Origin: Marinirhabdus sp963799365
GTDB taxonomy: Bacteria; Bacteroidota; Bacteroidia; Flavobacteriales; Flavobacteriaceae
Direction: 5' to 3'
Length of the DNA: 64,000 bases
Assembly: GCA_963799365.1 (NCBI GenBank)
Contig: CAWCWV010000013.1
Location: forward strand, 76,581 to 140,580
Positions 52,091 to 60,799 of the stretch are shown in pieces. The notes beneath the pieces were generated by a model. It saw only the letters and a list, made by a program, of their open reading frames with translations. It had not been told where the DNA came from and made no database searches. Both the position numbers and the translations under genes were made by a program. Every line of letters begins with the position of its first letter. Within the stretch, counting starts at the first letter, position 1.

Positions 52091-53506
52091 GTGTTGAAAG
52101 CATTAAAGCAATACAATAATTTCCTGTTTCCAGTAATTGGTAGTATAATGTTGTATTTACTTTTCGCCTACGAGCTCGATCGAAGTGAATTTCTAAAACT
52201 ACTCCTACTCTATGCTGGTTTGTTTTTTTGTGCCTGGCGTATTATTGAACACACCAAATTTAATTTTTGGATTTTGGCCGGGATTGGCGTTGGTTTTAGA
52301 CTTCTTTTCTTACCTGCCATTCCTAATTTGTCGCAGGATTTTTATCGCTTTTTATGGGATGGGCGGTTGCTCGTTCAGGGAGTGAATCCATATTTGTTCA
52401 CACCAGAACAGTTAGACAATGGGGCTTCGATTGCGCTCAGCCTAACATCGTTAAGTTCAATCGCACAAAACTCCGAATTATTGACAGGAATGGGCGAATT
52501 AAATGCAAGTCATTATAGCAATTATCCGCCGGTAAATCAGTTGTTTTTTGCAATTGCAGCCTTGTTTGCAGGAAAAAGTATTTTAGGTTCTGCTATCATA
52601 CTAAGAGTGCTTATTATTTTGGCTGACATTGGCATCCTCTATTTCGGAAAAAAATTATTGGCACGATTAGACCTTTCTACAAGAAATATATTTTGGTATT
52701 TCCTCAATCCATTTATACTTATTGAACTCACTGGAAATCTACACTTTGAGGGGGTCATGCTCTTTTTTGTAGTCTGGTCGCTGTATTTGCTCCATCAAGG
52801 TAAATGGTTTTGGGCAGCAGTGTTGCTGGGAGTTTCGGTTTCTGTAAAGTTGTTACCGCTGTTGCTGTTGCCTTTGTTTCTTGGCTTCGACTCCGCACAG
52901 CCCACAAGCCGAGCATTCTGGATCTGGAAGAATATTTTAAGAGTTTCAGGTTTTTACCTGTTAGTTTTAGGAACCGCATTACTTACATTCACACCATTTT
53001 TGTCTTCGGAATTTATTTCTAATTTCTCCGCTACGATTGGCCTTTGGTTTCAAAATTTTGAGTTTAATGCCAGCGTCTATTATATCATTCGCTGGATTGG
53101 TTTTCAAACTGTGGGATGGAATCTAATTGGTATTGTTGGAAAGGTTTTGCCAATTGTTATTATTATAACTTTATTGGCGCTAACTTTTTTCAGAAAGAAT
53201 AGAACCACACACCAATTGATTACAGGGATGCTTCTGGGTGTTTCGGCATATTTTTTACTATCAACTACAGTTCATCCCTGGTATATAGCAACGCCTTTGG
53301 TGCTTTCACTTTTTACAAAGTATAAATTTCCTATTGTGTGGAGTGCCGTGGTGATGTTGAGCTATTCGGCATACGGAGCCGATGGCTTTAAGGAGAATTT
53401 GTGGTTGGTTGCTGTAGAATACATTGTCGTTATAGCATTTGCCATTACAGAGATTGTATCGCAAAGTGGGAAACCAAAAGGTAATTTTAGGGTTGTTGAA
53501 AATTAA
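52091..53506 (+). CDS. GT-C-type membrane glycosyltransferase
   Basis: The GTG at 52091 starts this 471-residue protein of about 11-12 membrane helices. Its first periplasmic loop has the catalytic-type acidic motif FYRFLWDGRLLVQGVNPYLF and later YSNYPPVNQLFFA, typical of polyprenol-phosphate-mannose-using GT-C enzymes (GT87/PigM-like). It would transfer a sugar from a polyprenyl-phosphate donor to a glycan or lipid on the outer face, fitting the DPM1-like synthase at 46247. It overlaps the convergent DUF155 gene by 4 bp. Confidence 0.8.
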   Translation: MLKALKQYNNFLFPVIGSIMLYLLFAYELDRSEFLKLLLLYAGLFFCAWRIIEHTKFNFWILAGIGVGFRLLFLPAIPNLSQDFYRFLWDGRLLVQGVNPYLFTPEQLDNGASIALSLTSLSSIAQNSELLTGMGELNASHYSNYPPVNQLFFAIAALFAGKSILGSAIILRVLIILADIGILYFGKKLLARLDLSTRNIFWYFLNPFILIELTGNLHFEGVMLFFVVWSLYLLHQGKWFWAAVLLGVSVSVKLLPLLLLPLFLGFDSAQPTSRAFWIWKNILRVSGFYLLVLGTALLTFTPFLSSEFISNFSATIGLWFQNFEFNASVYYIIRWIGFQTVGWNLIGIVGKVLPIVIIITLLALTFFRKNRTTHQLITGMLLGVSAYFLLSTTVHPWYIATPLVLSLFTKYKFPIVWSAVVMLSYSAYGADGFKENLWLVAVEYIVVIAFAITEIVSQSGKPKGNFRVVEN

Positions 53507-54279
53507 AACACCTTCATTATAAACAAGTCTATAACCTCAATCACAATTAATATTATAATAACCCATTCCAGCGTGCTACTTTCTTTATGGTTCCAAATAT
53601 CTTTAAAGAGTTCTAGGTTTTCTTTGATAATGGCAATTCTATCCTGAATATTTCGATACCTATTTTTAAGATCGAAGGTCTTTTTTAAGTCGTTATCCAG
53701 TTTTTCCAACTGTTCATCTTCCCAAACCACTTCTGGGGAATCGAAAATATACAGGTTTTCTGAAATTCTATTTTTAATGTTTAGGGTCCGGCCAATAAAT
53801 TTTTTCAGCTTTAAACTGGAAATGCGCAATCTCCCATTTTTCTCTAAAGAATCGGTATGTTTGGTAGCTTCTTCCAATAAACGTTCGGTGATTTCAGAAT
53901 ATCTATCTAATGCAACAGATTGTGAGGTATGCAACATTATTAAACGTATCATTTCTTCGTCAATCCTGGGAATTGTAACACTGTTAAACAAAACTTTTAA
54001 TGTATTTTCCTGTACTGAAACATCTATGGTTTCAATTAAATGATCGCTCACAATTCCTTTTCCGGCGGAACTTAATTGTTTTTCAACATTCTTGATATTC
54101 TCTTCAGAAAGATTGAAATAACTTATAATACCAAACTGAAATATATAGATGTATTTGGTTTCGCTTACTTTATAAAAAAGCTCATCACTATCACTAAAAA
54201 GTAAGCTGAATGTAAGATTTTTTTTTATCTCACGGATATTCAGATATTGTGCAATTTGTCGCGATTTTACTTTATACAT
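53503..54279 (-). CDS. RMD1/DUF155 family protein
   Basis: I take ATG 54279 (MYKVKSRQIAQYLNIREIKK); an upstream in-frame ATG at 54297 adds six residues. The 258-residue protein has the family features: KYIYIFQFGIISYFNL in the first third, helical ERLLEEATKHTDSLEKNGRL and NLYIFDSPEVVWEDEQLEKL, and a single C-terminal transmembrane segment (TLEWVIIILIVIEVIDLF). Yeast Rmd1/Sif2-type relatives are membrane-anchored organelle proteins; the bacterial function is unknown. Confidence 0.8.
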   Translation of the reverse strand: MYKVKSRQIAQYLNIREIKKNLTFSLLFSDSDELFYKVSETKYIYIFQFGIISYFNLSEENIKNVEKQLSSAGKGIVSDHLIETIDVSVQENTLKVLFNSVTIPRIDEEMIRLIMLHTSQSVALDRYSEITERLLEEATKHTDSLEKNGRLRISSLKLKKFIGRTLNIKNRISENLYIFDSPEVVWEDEQLEKLDNDLKKTFDLKNRYRNIQDRIAIIKENLELFKDIWNHKESSTLEWVIIILIVIEVIDLFIMKVF

Positions 54280-54334
54280 ATGGGGTAAGCTTCCCAATTA
54301 AGGAAACTTTCAGTTTAAATAATAATTGAATTTC

Positions 54335-55867
54335 TTACTTTTTTATACGTTCTAGCCTATAGAAATCTTTTCGGCGATCTTTCAGGTTTCTAACGGCTCC
54401 AAAAGAGTGGAGCTCTCGCAATAAATCTATATCTACATCGGCTACCAATATCATTTCGGTATTTGGGGTAGCTTCAGCTTTAATTCCATTACTTGGAAAT
54501 GAGAAATCACAAGGGGTAAATACAGCAGATTGTGCATATTGAATATCCATATTATGCACATTTGGTAAATTTCCCACGCTGCCCGATATTGCCACATAGC
54601 ATTCGTTTTCGATTGCTCTGGCTTGGGCACATAAACGCACTCGGGAATACCCATTTTGTGTATCTGTTAAGAATGGAACAAATAGTATGTCCATTCCTTC
54701 GTCTGCTAATAGACGTGACAATTCTGGAAATTCGCTATCGTAACAGATTAAGATTCCTATTTTACCACTATCGGTTTCAAAGGTTTGTAGTTTGTTCCCG
54801 TTTTGCATTCCCCAGACTTTTGCCTCGTCTGGTGTTACATGAATTTTTTCGTAGCGTTCTATACTTCCATCTCTTCTGCATAGATATCCTACATTGTACA
54901 GTTTATTACGTACAATTTCGGGCATACTTCCAGAGATGATATTTATATTATACGTGATAGAAAGTTCGGACAGTTTTTCTACAATTTCTTTGGTGTATTT
55001 TGCCAGCTCTCGTATAGCATCCGATTCGCCCAAATCATTATACTTAGCCATTAATGGTGCGTTGAAAAATTCTGGAAACACTGCAAAATCACTGCGATAT
55101 CCTGCAACACTATTTACAAAATATTCTACTTGATGCATCAATTCATCTAATGAGGCATAGGGTCTCATTTGCCACTGAATTAAACCCAAACGAACCACGC
55201 TTTTTATGGTGCTTGGCTTTTTTTTAGGCTTGGTGTAATAAATATTATCCCACTCCATTAACACAGCAAATTCGCCTGAAGCTTTATCACCTTCCAGATA
55301 CCCTTTTAATACGCGTACTGGATGAAAATCGTTTGAAATCTGAAAATTCAAAACAGGGTCTTCAATTTCTTTACGTTTTACCTTTTCAATATACTGCTTG
55401 GGCGAAAATTTTTCTGAATGCAAATGATAATTGGGCATTCTTCCGCCAAAAACAATGCTCTTCAGATTTAAGTTTTCACAAAGCTCTTTTCGGTAATCGT
55501 ACAAACGACGACCTAACCGAAGTCCTCTAAAAGTTGGTTTTATAAAAACATCAATCCCATACAAAACATCACCTTCAAAATCATGAATTTTGAAGGTTGG
55601 ATCGCTGGTAATATCATCATACGTATGCTGATTCTCGATTTTATCAAAATCAACAACTATAGACAAAGCACAACCAGCTATTTCACCGTCCACTTTAATT
55701 ACGACCTGTCCCTCAGGAAAAATTGAAATTAATCGACCTATCTCGTCCAATTTCCAATACGAGTTTGGCAATCCACCATACGCTTGTATGGTTGCTTGTT
55801 TCAACGCATCGTAATCTTCGAGCGTCAAAAATTTCAGTTCAATATTTTCAATTTTGGATAGATCCAT
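54335..55867 (-). CDS. GNAT acetyltransferase-nitrilase (carbon-nitrogen hydrolase) fusion
   Basis: Residues 1-215 form a GNAT domain (CALSIVVDFDK; FRGLRLGRRLYDYRKELCE with the acetyl-CoA loop). Residues 225-510 are a carbon-nitrogen hydrolase with the catalytic triad in FAVFPEFFNAPL (Glu), YEKIHVTPDE (Lys) and IGILICYDSEFPE (Cys). Both domains are complete. Fusions of this type are known in Bacteroidota. It lies just downstream of the deoxyhypusine-synthase-like gene (9 bp), so it may acetylate polyamines or hydrolyse their amide derivatives. That is inference from context. Confidence 0.9.
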   Translation of the reverse strand: MDLSKIENIELKFLTLEDYDALKQATIQAYGGLPNSYWKLDEIGRLISIFPEGQVVIKVDGEIAGCALSIVVDFDKIENQHTYDDITSDPTFKIHDFEGDVLYGIDVFIKPTFRGLRLGRRLYDYRKELCENLNLKSIVFGGRMPNYHLHSEKFSPKQYIEKVKRKEIEDPVLNFQISNDFHPVRVLKGYLEGDKASGEFAVLMEWDNIYYTKPKKKPSTIKSVVRLGLIQWQMRPYASLDELMHQVEYFVNSVAGYRSDFAVFPEFFNAPLMAKYNDLGESDAIRELAKYTKEIVEKLSELSITYNINIISGSMPEIVRNKLYNVGYLCRRDGSIERYEKIHVTPDEAKVWGMQNGNKLQTFETDSGKIGILICYDSEFPELSRLLADEGMDILFVPFLTDTQNGYSRVRLCAQARAIENECYVAISGSVGNLPNVHNMDIQYAQSAVFTPCDFSFPSNGIKAEATPNTEMILVADVDIDLLRELHSFGAVRNLKDRRKDFYRLERIKK

Positions 55868-55876
55868 TTTATTTTG

Positions 55877-56851
55877 TTACATGCCTAGCAAATAGGCAAA
55901 AATTAAGGGTGCTACAATTGTTGCATCACTTTCTATAATAAATTTTGGTGTGTCAATATCTAATTTACCCCAGGTAATTTTTTCGTTTGGCACAGCACCA
56001 GAATAACTTCCATAACTTGTGGTTGAATCGCTAATCTGGCAAAAATAACTCCAAAACGGTGTGTCTGTGCGCTCCATATCTTGGTATAGCATAGGCACGA
56101 CGCATATTGGGAAATCTCCTGCGATTCCTCCTCCTATCTGGAAGAAACCAATTCCTTTTTTTGAATTGTCGGTATACCAATCTGCAAGGAACGTCATATA
56201 TTCTATTCCGCTCTTCATGGTGGTGGCTTTTAATTCCCCCTTTAAAACATAGCTAGCGAAAATGTTACCCATGGTACTGTCTTCCCATCCTGGGCAAACA
56301 ATTGGCAGATTTTTTTCGGCTGCCGCATACATCCAAGAATCTTTTAAATCTATCTCGTAATGTTCTTCTAAGACTCCGCTCAATAATAATTTATACATAT
56401 ATTCATGCGGTAAATAACGCTCGCCTTTCGCTTCAGCATCCATCCATATTTTTACGATGTGTTTCTGTATTCTTCGGAAAGCTTCTTCTTCAGGAATACA
56501 GGTATCGGTCACACGGTTTAAGCCTTTTTCCAGTAAATCCCACTCATCTTGTGCTGTTAAATCACGATAATTAGGCACACGTTTGTAATGGCTGTGTGCT
56601 ACCAGATTCATGATATCCTCTTCCAGATTTGCACCCGTGCAGGAAATGATATGTACTTTATCCTGTCGAATCATTTCAGCAAAAATCTTTCCCAACTCTG
56701 CGGTACTCATTGCTCCAGCCAAGGAAACTAACATTTTGGCACCACTATTTAATTGGTCTTCATATCCTTTTGCAGCATCCACCAAAGCAGCTGCGTTAAA
56801 ATGTAAGTAGTATTTTTCAATGAATTCGGTAATCGCTCCTTTATTTGTCAT
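55877..56851 (-). CDS. Deoxyhypusine synthase-like polyamine aminobutyltransferase
   Basis: ATG 56851 (MTNKGAITEF) overlaps the agmatinase stop by 11 bp; the longer frame to 56935 is inside agmatinase. The 324-residue protein follows the DHS fold: SLAGAMSTAELGKIF, HIISCTGANLEEDI, VCPGWEDSTMGN, FFQIGGGIAGDFP and ITWGKL, where Lys296 matches the active-site Lys of DHS. Bacteria lack hypusine, so this enzyme more likely moves the aminobutyl group of spermidine to another polyamine (homospermidine-type product). It lies in a polyamine operon. Confidence 0.88.
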   Translation of the reverse strand: MTNKGAITEFIEKYYLHFNAAALVDAAKGYEDQLNSGAKMLVSLAGAMSTAELGKIFAEMIRQDKVHIISCTGANLEEDIMNLVAHSHYKRVPNYRDLTAQDEWDLLEKGLNRVTDTCIPEEEAFRRIQKHIVKIWMDAEAKGERYLPHEYMYKLLLSGVLEEHYEIDLKDSWMYAAAEKNLPIVCPGWEDSTMGNIFASYVLKGELKATTMKSGIEYMTFLADWYTDNSKKGIGFFQIGGGIAGDFPICVVPMLYQDMERTDTPFWSYFCQISDSTTSYGSYSGAVPNEKITWGKLDIDTPKFIIESDATIVAPLIFAYLLGM

Positions 56852-57776
56852 TATTGATGTCTTTAAATTTTGTGATGGTATTCTCCTTCTCTTTGAAATT
56901 GCTTTCAAATTCAACTTCAGTATCCTGGCCAGCAAATTTGTAGGTTAGCATTTTATAATACAATTTAGCTGCTAAAAAATCTGAAGATTTATCTTCTGCT
57001 CTTGGCATTAATTCTACAATATCAAACCCAACTACATTTTTTGCTTCAAATACTTGTTTTAAGAAATCCAATGTTTCGTACCAGAACAAACCGCCTGGTT
57101 CCGGAGTTCCCGTGGAGGGCATAATGGAAGGATCTAGTGCATCTAGATCGAACGTAATGAATACATTCTCTCCCAAAGCATCAATTACATTGTCCATCCA
57201 GTACTCATCATTTGCCATATCGTGTGCAAACCAGGTCTTTTCTTCATCTAATACTGTTGTTTCAGCCACATCCATACTGCGAATTCCTACCTGAATTAAG
57301 TTGGTGGTCTGGCTCGCTTCATAGACCGCACAGGCGTGGTTGCATTTGGAGCCTTCATATTCCTTTCGCAAATCGGCATGGGCATCTATATGCAAGACCG
57401 TAAGGTCATCAAAACATTCATTAAAAGCACGAATGGTCCCAATAGAAATACTATGCTCTCCTCCAAAAACGGTTACAAATTTATTACGAAGAATTAATTC
57501 TTTTGTCTTTTGGTGCACCTCGGCTACTACCGCCTCTGGTGAACTGTTTTCAGTAATAGGTTCAGTTAAGTGAATCCCCTGTTTATACACTTCGGTTTGT
57601 GTTTCAATATCGTAAAGTTCCATATTTTCTGAAGCATGTAAAAAAGCGGCTGGCCCTTTATCTGCTCCTTTTTGGAATGTACTTGTACCATCATAAGGCA
57701 CAGGAATTAAAACTATTTTTGAAGTTTCCAAGGCGGCATATTCATGAGGAATGCCTGCGTACGTTTTTGAATCCAT
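56841..57776 (-). CDS. speB: Agmatinase
   Basis: The 311-residue ureohydrolase has all manganese-binding motifs: VFGGEHSISIG, LHIDAHADLRKEYEG, and FDLDALDPSIMPSTGTPEPGG. It converts agmatine to putrescine and urea. It is 8 bp downstream of the arginine decarboxylase gene that makes agmatine and overlaps the DHS-like gene, so substrate passes along the operon order speA-speB-DHS-like. Length is normal. Confidence 0.93.
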   Translation of the reverse strand: MDSKTYAGIPHEYAALETSKIVLIPVPYDGTSTFQKGADKGPAAFLHASENMELYDIETQTEVYKQGIHLTEPITENSSPEAVVAEVHQKTKELILRNKFVTVFGGEHSISIGTIRAFNECFDDLTVLHIDAHADLRKEYEGSKCNHACAVYEASQTTNLIQVGIRSMDVAETTVLDEEKTWFAHDMANDEYWMDNVIDALGENVFITFDLDALDPSIMPSTGTPEPGGLFWYETLDFLKQVFEAKNVVGFDIVELMPRAEDKSSDFLAAKLYYKMLTYKFAGQDTEVEFESNFKEKENTITKFKDINNDK

Positions 57777-57784
57777 TTTAATAC

Positions 57785-59233
57785 TTATTTGTTTGATAAT
57801 TCTGGTTGCTGTGTTTTTGTATTTTCTTCAACAGGAGCATTTTCATAGCCTAAAATACCTAAAAGTTGCTCACTTGTTTGTTGTGCTGAAAACAGTTTAT
57901 GTGTAATGTTACCGTTTTCATCTTTATCTATTAGTATATGTTTCGGACTTGGGATTAGGCAGTGTTGCAAGCCGCCAAAGCCACCAATAGATTCTTGATA
58001 TGCTCCTGTGTTGAAAAACCCTATATACAAAGGTTTCTCTTTTTTATATTTAGGAAGATAAATAGCATTAGTATGCTGCTCACTGTTGTAATAATCGTCG
58101 CTATCGCAAGTGAGCCCACCTAGTAATACGCGTTCGTACTCATCATTCCAACGATTAATGGCCATCATAATAAAACGTTTGCTTATTGCCCAAGTATCTG
58201 GAAGTGTTGTGATAAAAGAGGAATTAATCATGTTCCATTTCTCACGATCGTTTTGTTGTTTCTGATATAGAATTTCATAAATCGCTCCGCCACTTTCACC
58301 AACGGTAAAACTTCCAAATTCGGTGAAAATATTGGGTACGGGTACATCGGCTTCGGCACAGGTAATATTTATTTGGTTGATGATCTCATTAACCATATAT
58401 TCATAATCATACTCAAACGCCATAGAGTTCTTAATGGGGAAACCGCCACCAATATTTAAACTATCCAGGCTAGGACAAATCTTTTTCAGTCTTGTATAAA
58501 CTTTTAAACATTTTACCAATTCATTCCAGTAATATGCATTGTCGCGAATACCAGTATTGATAAAAAAGTGAAGCATTTTAAGCTCTACCTTATCGTTATT
58601 TTTAATTTGTTCTTCATAAAACGGAATAATGTTTTTGTATCCAATCCCTAATCTTGAGGTATAGAACTCAAATTTTGGCTCTTCTTCACTAGCGATACGA
58701 ATTCCTACCTTAAAGTCGCCTTCAATTTCTTCTGAAAGCAATGATATTTCTTCATAATTGTCGATTATTGGAATACAGTTTTCCTGACCATTATTGATAA
58801 GCCGTGCTATATTCAGAATATATTGATCGCGTTTAAAACCATTACACACCACGTAGGTCTGATTGGTAATTTTCCCTTCAGCTTTAAGCTTTTCAACAAT
58901 ATTAATGTCGAAAGCTGAAGAAGTTTCAATATGAATATTATTCTTTAAGGCTTCGTTCAAAACGTGTTTAAAGTGCGAACTTTTAGTGCAATAACAATAA
59001 TTGTAGGTCCCTTTATAGTTGTTTTTTTCAATAGCATCGGCAAACCACTTCTTGGCGCGCTGGATGTTATCTGAAATTTTTGGCAAATACGTAAATTTAA
59101 GCGGGGCACCGTATTCTTCAACTAAAGACATTAAATCGATGTCATGAAAAGTAAGGGTGTCCTCTTTCAAATTAAATTCTTGTTGAGGGAAATGGTAGGT
59201 TTGATCTATAAGATCAAAATATTTAGTGTTCAT
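57785..59233 (-). CDS. speA: Arginine decarboxylase (PLP, alanine-racemase fold)
   Basis: The 482-residue protein has the fold III decarboxylase pattern: PLP Lys in YNYCYCTKSSHFKHVL, substrate-binding LNIGGGFPIKNS, PNIFTEFGSFTVGESGGAIYE, and the C-terminal GLTCDSDDYYN with the catalytic Cys-Asp. It is much shorter than the E. coli SpeA (about 650 residues), typical of the Bacteroidota type. It makes agmatine from arginine in the cytosol. First gene of the polyamine operon. Confidence 0.88.
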   Translation of the reverse strand: MNTKYFDLIDQTYHFPQQEFNLKEDTLTFHDIDLMSLVEEYGAPLKFTYLPKISDNIQRAKKWFADAIEKNNYKGTYNYCYCTKSSHFKHVLNEALKNNIHIETSSAFDINIVEKLKAEGKITNQTYVVCNGFKRDQYILNIARLINNGQENCIPIIDNYEEISLLSEEIEGDFKVGIRIASEEEPKFEFYTSRLGIGYKNIIPFYEEQIKNNDKVELKMLHFFINTGIRDNAYYWNELVKCLKVYTRLKKICPSLDSLNIGGGFPIKNSMAFEYDYEYMVNEIINQINITCAEADVPVPNIFTEFGSFTVGESGGAIYEILYQKQQNDREKWNMINSSFITTLPDTWAISKRFIMMAINRWNDEYERVLLGGLTCDSDDYYNSEQHTNAIYLPKYKKEKPLYIGFFNTGAYQESIGGFGGLQHCLIPSPKHILIDKDENGNITHKLFSAQQTSEQLLGILGYENAPVEENTKTQQPELSNK

Positions 59234-59285
59234 TTTATCTTTTTTGGATGTATAAAAATAAGGTTTCGTGCTAGCGTTTCCACAG

Positions 59286-59317
59286 CAAAGATGCAGAATA
59301 ACATTAATTTAACGCAA
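59286..59317 (-). promoter_or_regulatory. Putative promoter of the polyamine operon
   Basis: On the minus strand TTG (59317-59315) is followed after 21 bp by CATCTTTG (59293-59286), a 7 of 8 match to TAnnTTTG, about 53 bp before the speA start. Confidence 0.4.
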
Positions 59318-59711
59318 AAAACCTATATAAGAATGGGATTGAGCCAATAGGCCAAACGAGAAGCGATGCCTTTGGTCTTAATAACCGGGCCTTCTATTTT
59401 GGGAGTAACGGAAGCTAGCTTTAAATTTCGGTGTTCCGCCTGGCGGAATGCTTTTGAATATGACTTCCTGGTCCCCAAAAGCCCGAATATATAAACTGGG
59501 TTCAAATTGTTCAGCTAAAAACGAAGCAAATTTAATTTATTTTTTGACTTGCGGAATTCTTTTTGAATAAATTTTATGGTAGAACGAAACAAGAGACAAG
59601 ACCCGCTTCGCTGCAAGAAACAGGACTAAAAATTAATTACTATTTTAAAAAACGAATACTTAATTAAAATGTTAACTGAAAGCAGAGATTGTCTTGTCTC
59701 TTGTAAAAAAA
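59318..59711. other. Non-coding spacer with palindromes
   Basis: About 390 bp without a supported gene. It contains a perfect palindrome TTCCGCC-T-GGCGGAA (59434-59448) and the inverted-repeat element listed separately. A weak 60-codon leftward frame covers part of it and is not believed. Confidence 0.6.
59590..59703. repeat. Spacer element bounded by a 13-bp perfect inverted repeat
   Basis: CAAGAGACAAGAC (59590-59602) and its exact complement GTCTTGTCTCTTG (59691-59703) flank 88 bp that include CGCTGCAAGAAACAGGAC. A close relative of the inner string (CGCTGCAAGAAACACGAC) occurs at about 25151. The right end lies 9 bp from the stop codon of the next gene, so it may act as a terminator of that leftward gene. 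Confidence 0.65.
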
Positions 59712-60665
59712 TTAAAGCATTGAAAACAATTCTACTTCGCGCTTGGTTAATACCTTCCAACGACCTCTTGGCAAGTCCTTTTTGGTTAAGTGCGCGATAG
59801 TCACGCAATCTACTTTTAACACATTATAATTAAGGTGGTCAAAAATAGTACGAATTACACTATTCCCCATATTTTTAATCTTAAGACCGATCTCTTTTTT
59901 GGGAGCGTTTGTTACGTAACTTATTTCCTCTACAAATACTTTTTCGCCATCGATTAGGATACCTTCTTTAATTTTATCCATATCCGCAGCTTTTAAATTC
60001 TTGTCCAACTCTATATGAAATAAGCGCTCCATACCTTTGCTATGAAGTTTCTTCACCAGCATATCGTCATTGGTAAACAAAATTAATCCTGTGGCGTTTC
60101 TCCCCAATCTGCCAACCGGCTTTATATTTGCTGTAGTGGCATTACTTACTAAGTCCATTACCGTTAATCCCTTGCTATCACTGGTTGTTGAGGCTACAGA
60201 TTTTGGTTTATTTAAAAGAATATAGGTATCTAGTTCAGGTTTAATGCGACGCCCGTCAAAACGCACATCGTCTTCATACTTCACTTTATAACCCATTTCA
60301 TTTATTACGGTACCATTTACTGTAACCAAGCCAGTTGCAATATAGGTATCTGCCTCACGACGGGAACACACACCACTATTAGATATATATTTATTTAAAC
60401 GAATGCCCTCACGAACATCTCCTTTCTTCTTGGGTGTGATATTTCCTTTTTCTGAAGACTGTTTTACGGGAGCATCTCCTTTTTTCTTGGGTGCAACATT
60501 TTTCTTTGCTGAAGTAGGACGCACAGAAGCAGTTCCTCTACCAGATGGTTTATTGCGGTCTTCCCCTTTCAAAGGCGCATTACCACGCGCGCTGCTTTTT
60601 CCTTTGCTGCTAGTATTTCCTCGTCCTGAAGTCTTTCCTTTTCTGCTGTTATCTTGTCTGCTCAT
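59712..60665 (-). CDS. RsuA/RluB-family pseudouridine synthase with substituted catalytic residue
   Basis: Residues 1-85 are low complexity (Lys, Arg, Gly, Ser) with repeated KGDxPVK/SSEKGN-like blocks and PKKKGD twice; this tail may bind RNA. Residues 86-150 form an S4 domain (IRLNKYISNSGVCSRREAD). The catalytic domain follows: TYILLNKPKSVASTTSD, then PVGRLGRNATGLILFTND, where the family normally has GRLD; Gly188 occupies the catalytic Asp. The rest (RWKVLTKREVELF) is normal. The protein could be an inactive RNA-binding homologue. A perfect -7 element and hairpin lie upstream. Confidence 0.85.
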   Translation of the reverse strand: MSRQDNSRKGKTSGRGNTSSKGKSSARGNAPLKGEDRNKPSGRGTASVRPTSAKKNVAPKKKGDAPVKQSSEKGNITPKKKGDVREGIRLNKYISNSGVCSRREADTYIATGLVTVNGTVINEMGYKVKYEDDVRFDGRRIKPELDTYILLNKPKSVASTTSDSKGLTVMDLVSNATTANIKPVGRLGRNATGLILFTNDDMLVKKLHSKGMERLFHIELDKNLKAADMDKIKEGILIDGEKVFVEEISYVTNAPKKEIGLKIKNMGNSVIRTIFDHLNYNVLKVDCVTIAHLTKKDLPRGRWKVLTKREVELFSML

Positions 60666-60705
60666 ATTTCGACTCCGCTCAATATCCTACGGATTATATT
60701 TTTTT

Positions 60706-60748
60706 AATACACTAAAAATTAGTGTGTTGTTATTTTTTTGCAAATATA
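60706..60748 (-). promoter_or_regulatory. Promoter -7 element and 5'UTR hairpin of the pseudouridine-synthase gene
   Basis: On the minus strand TATATTTG (60748-60741) matches TAnnTTTG exactly. The downstream leader contains a hairpin ACACTAA-AAA-TTAGTGT (about 60706-60722) before the ATG at 60665. Direct heptamers ACGAGTT lie just upstream at 60755-60776. Confidence 0.5.
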
Positions 60749-60754
60749 CGGTAT

Positions 60755-60776
60755 AAAATACGAGTTACGAGTTACG
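60755..60776. repeat. Short heptamer repeat (ACGAGTT x 2-3) upstream of promoter
   Basis: TACGAGTTACGAGTTACGAA contains two perfect copies and a partial third. Like the array at 21046 the unit is 7 bp and built on TTACGA. It sits a few bases upstream of a predicted -7 box, so a change in copy number would alter promoter spacing. Confidence 0.55.
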
Positions 60777-60799
60777 AAATATGAAGGTTCTCTTAAATT

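Noticed and set aside
53777..54043. 88-codon rightward frame opposite the DUF155 gene
   Set aside because: Antisense shadow; the leftward gene has a clear family pattern and terminal helix.
59323..59505. 60-codon leftward frame in the speA upstream spacer
   Set aside because: It overlaps a palindrome and lacks a promoter; only weakly protein-like. It could be a decayed gene, but I cannot support it.
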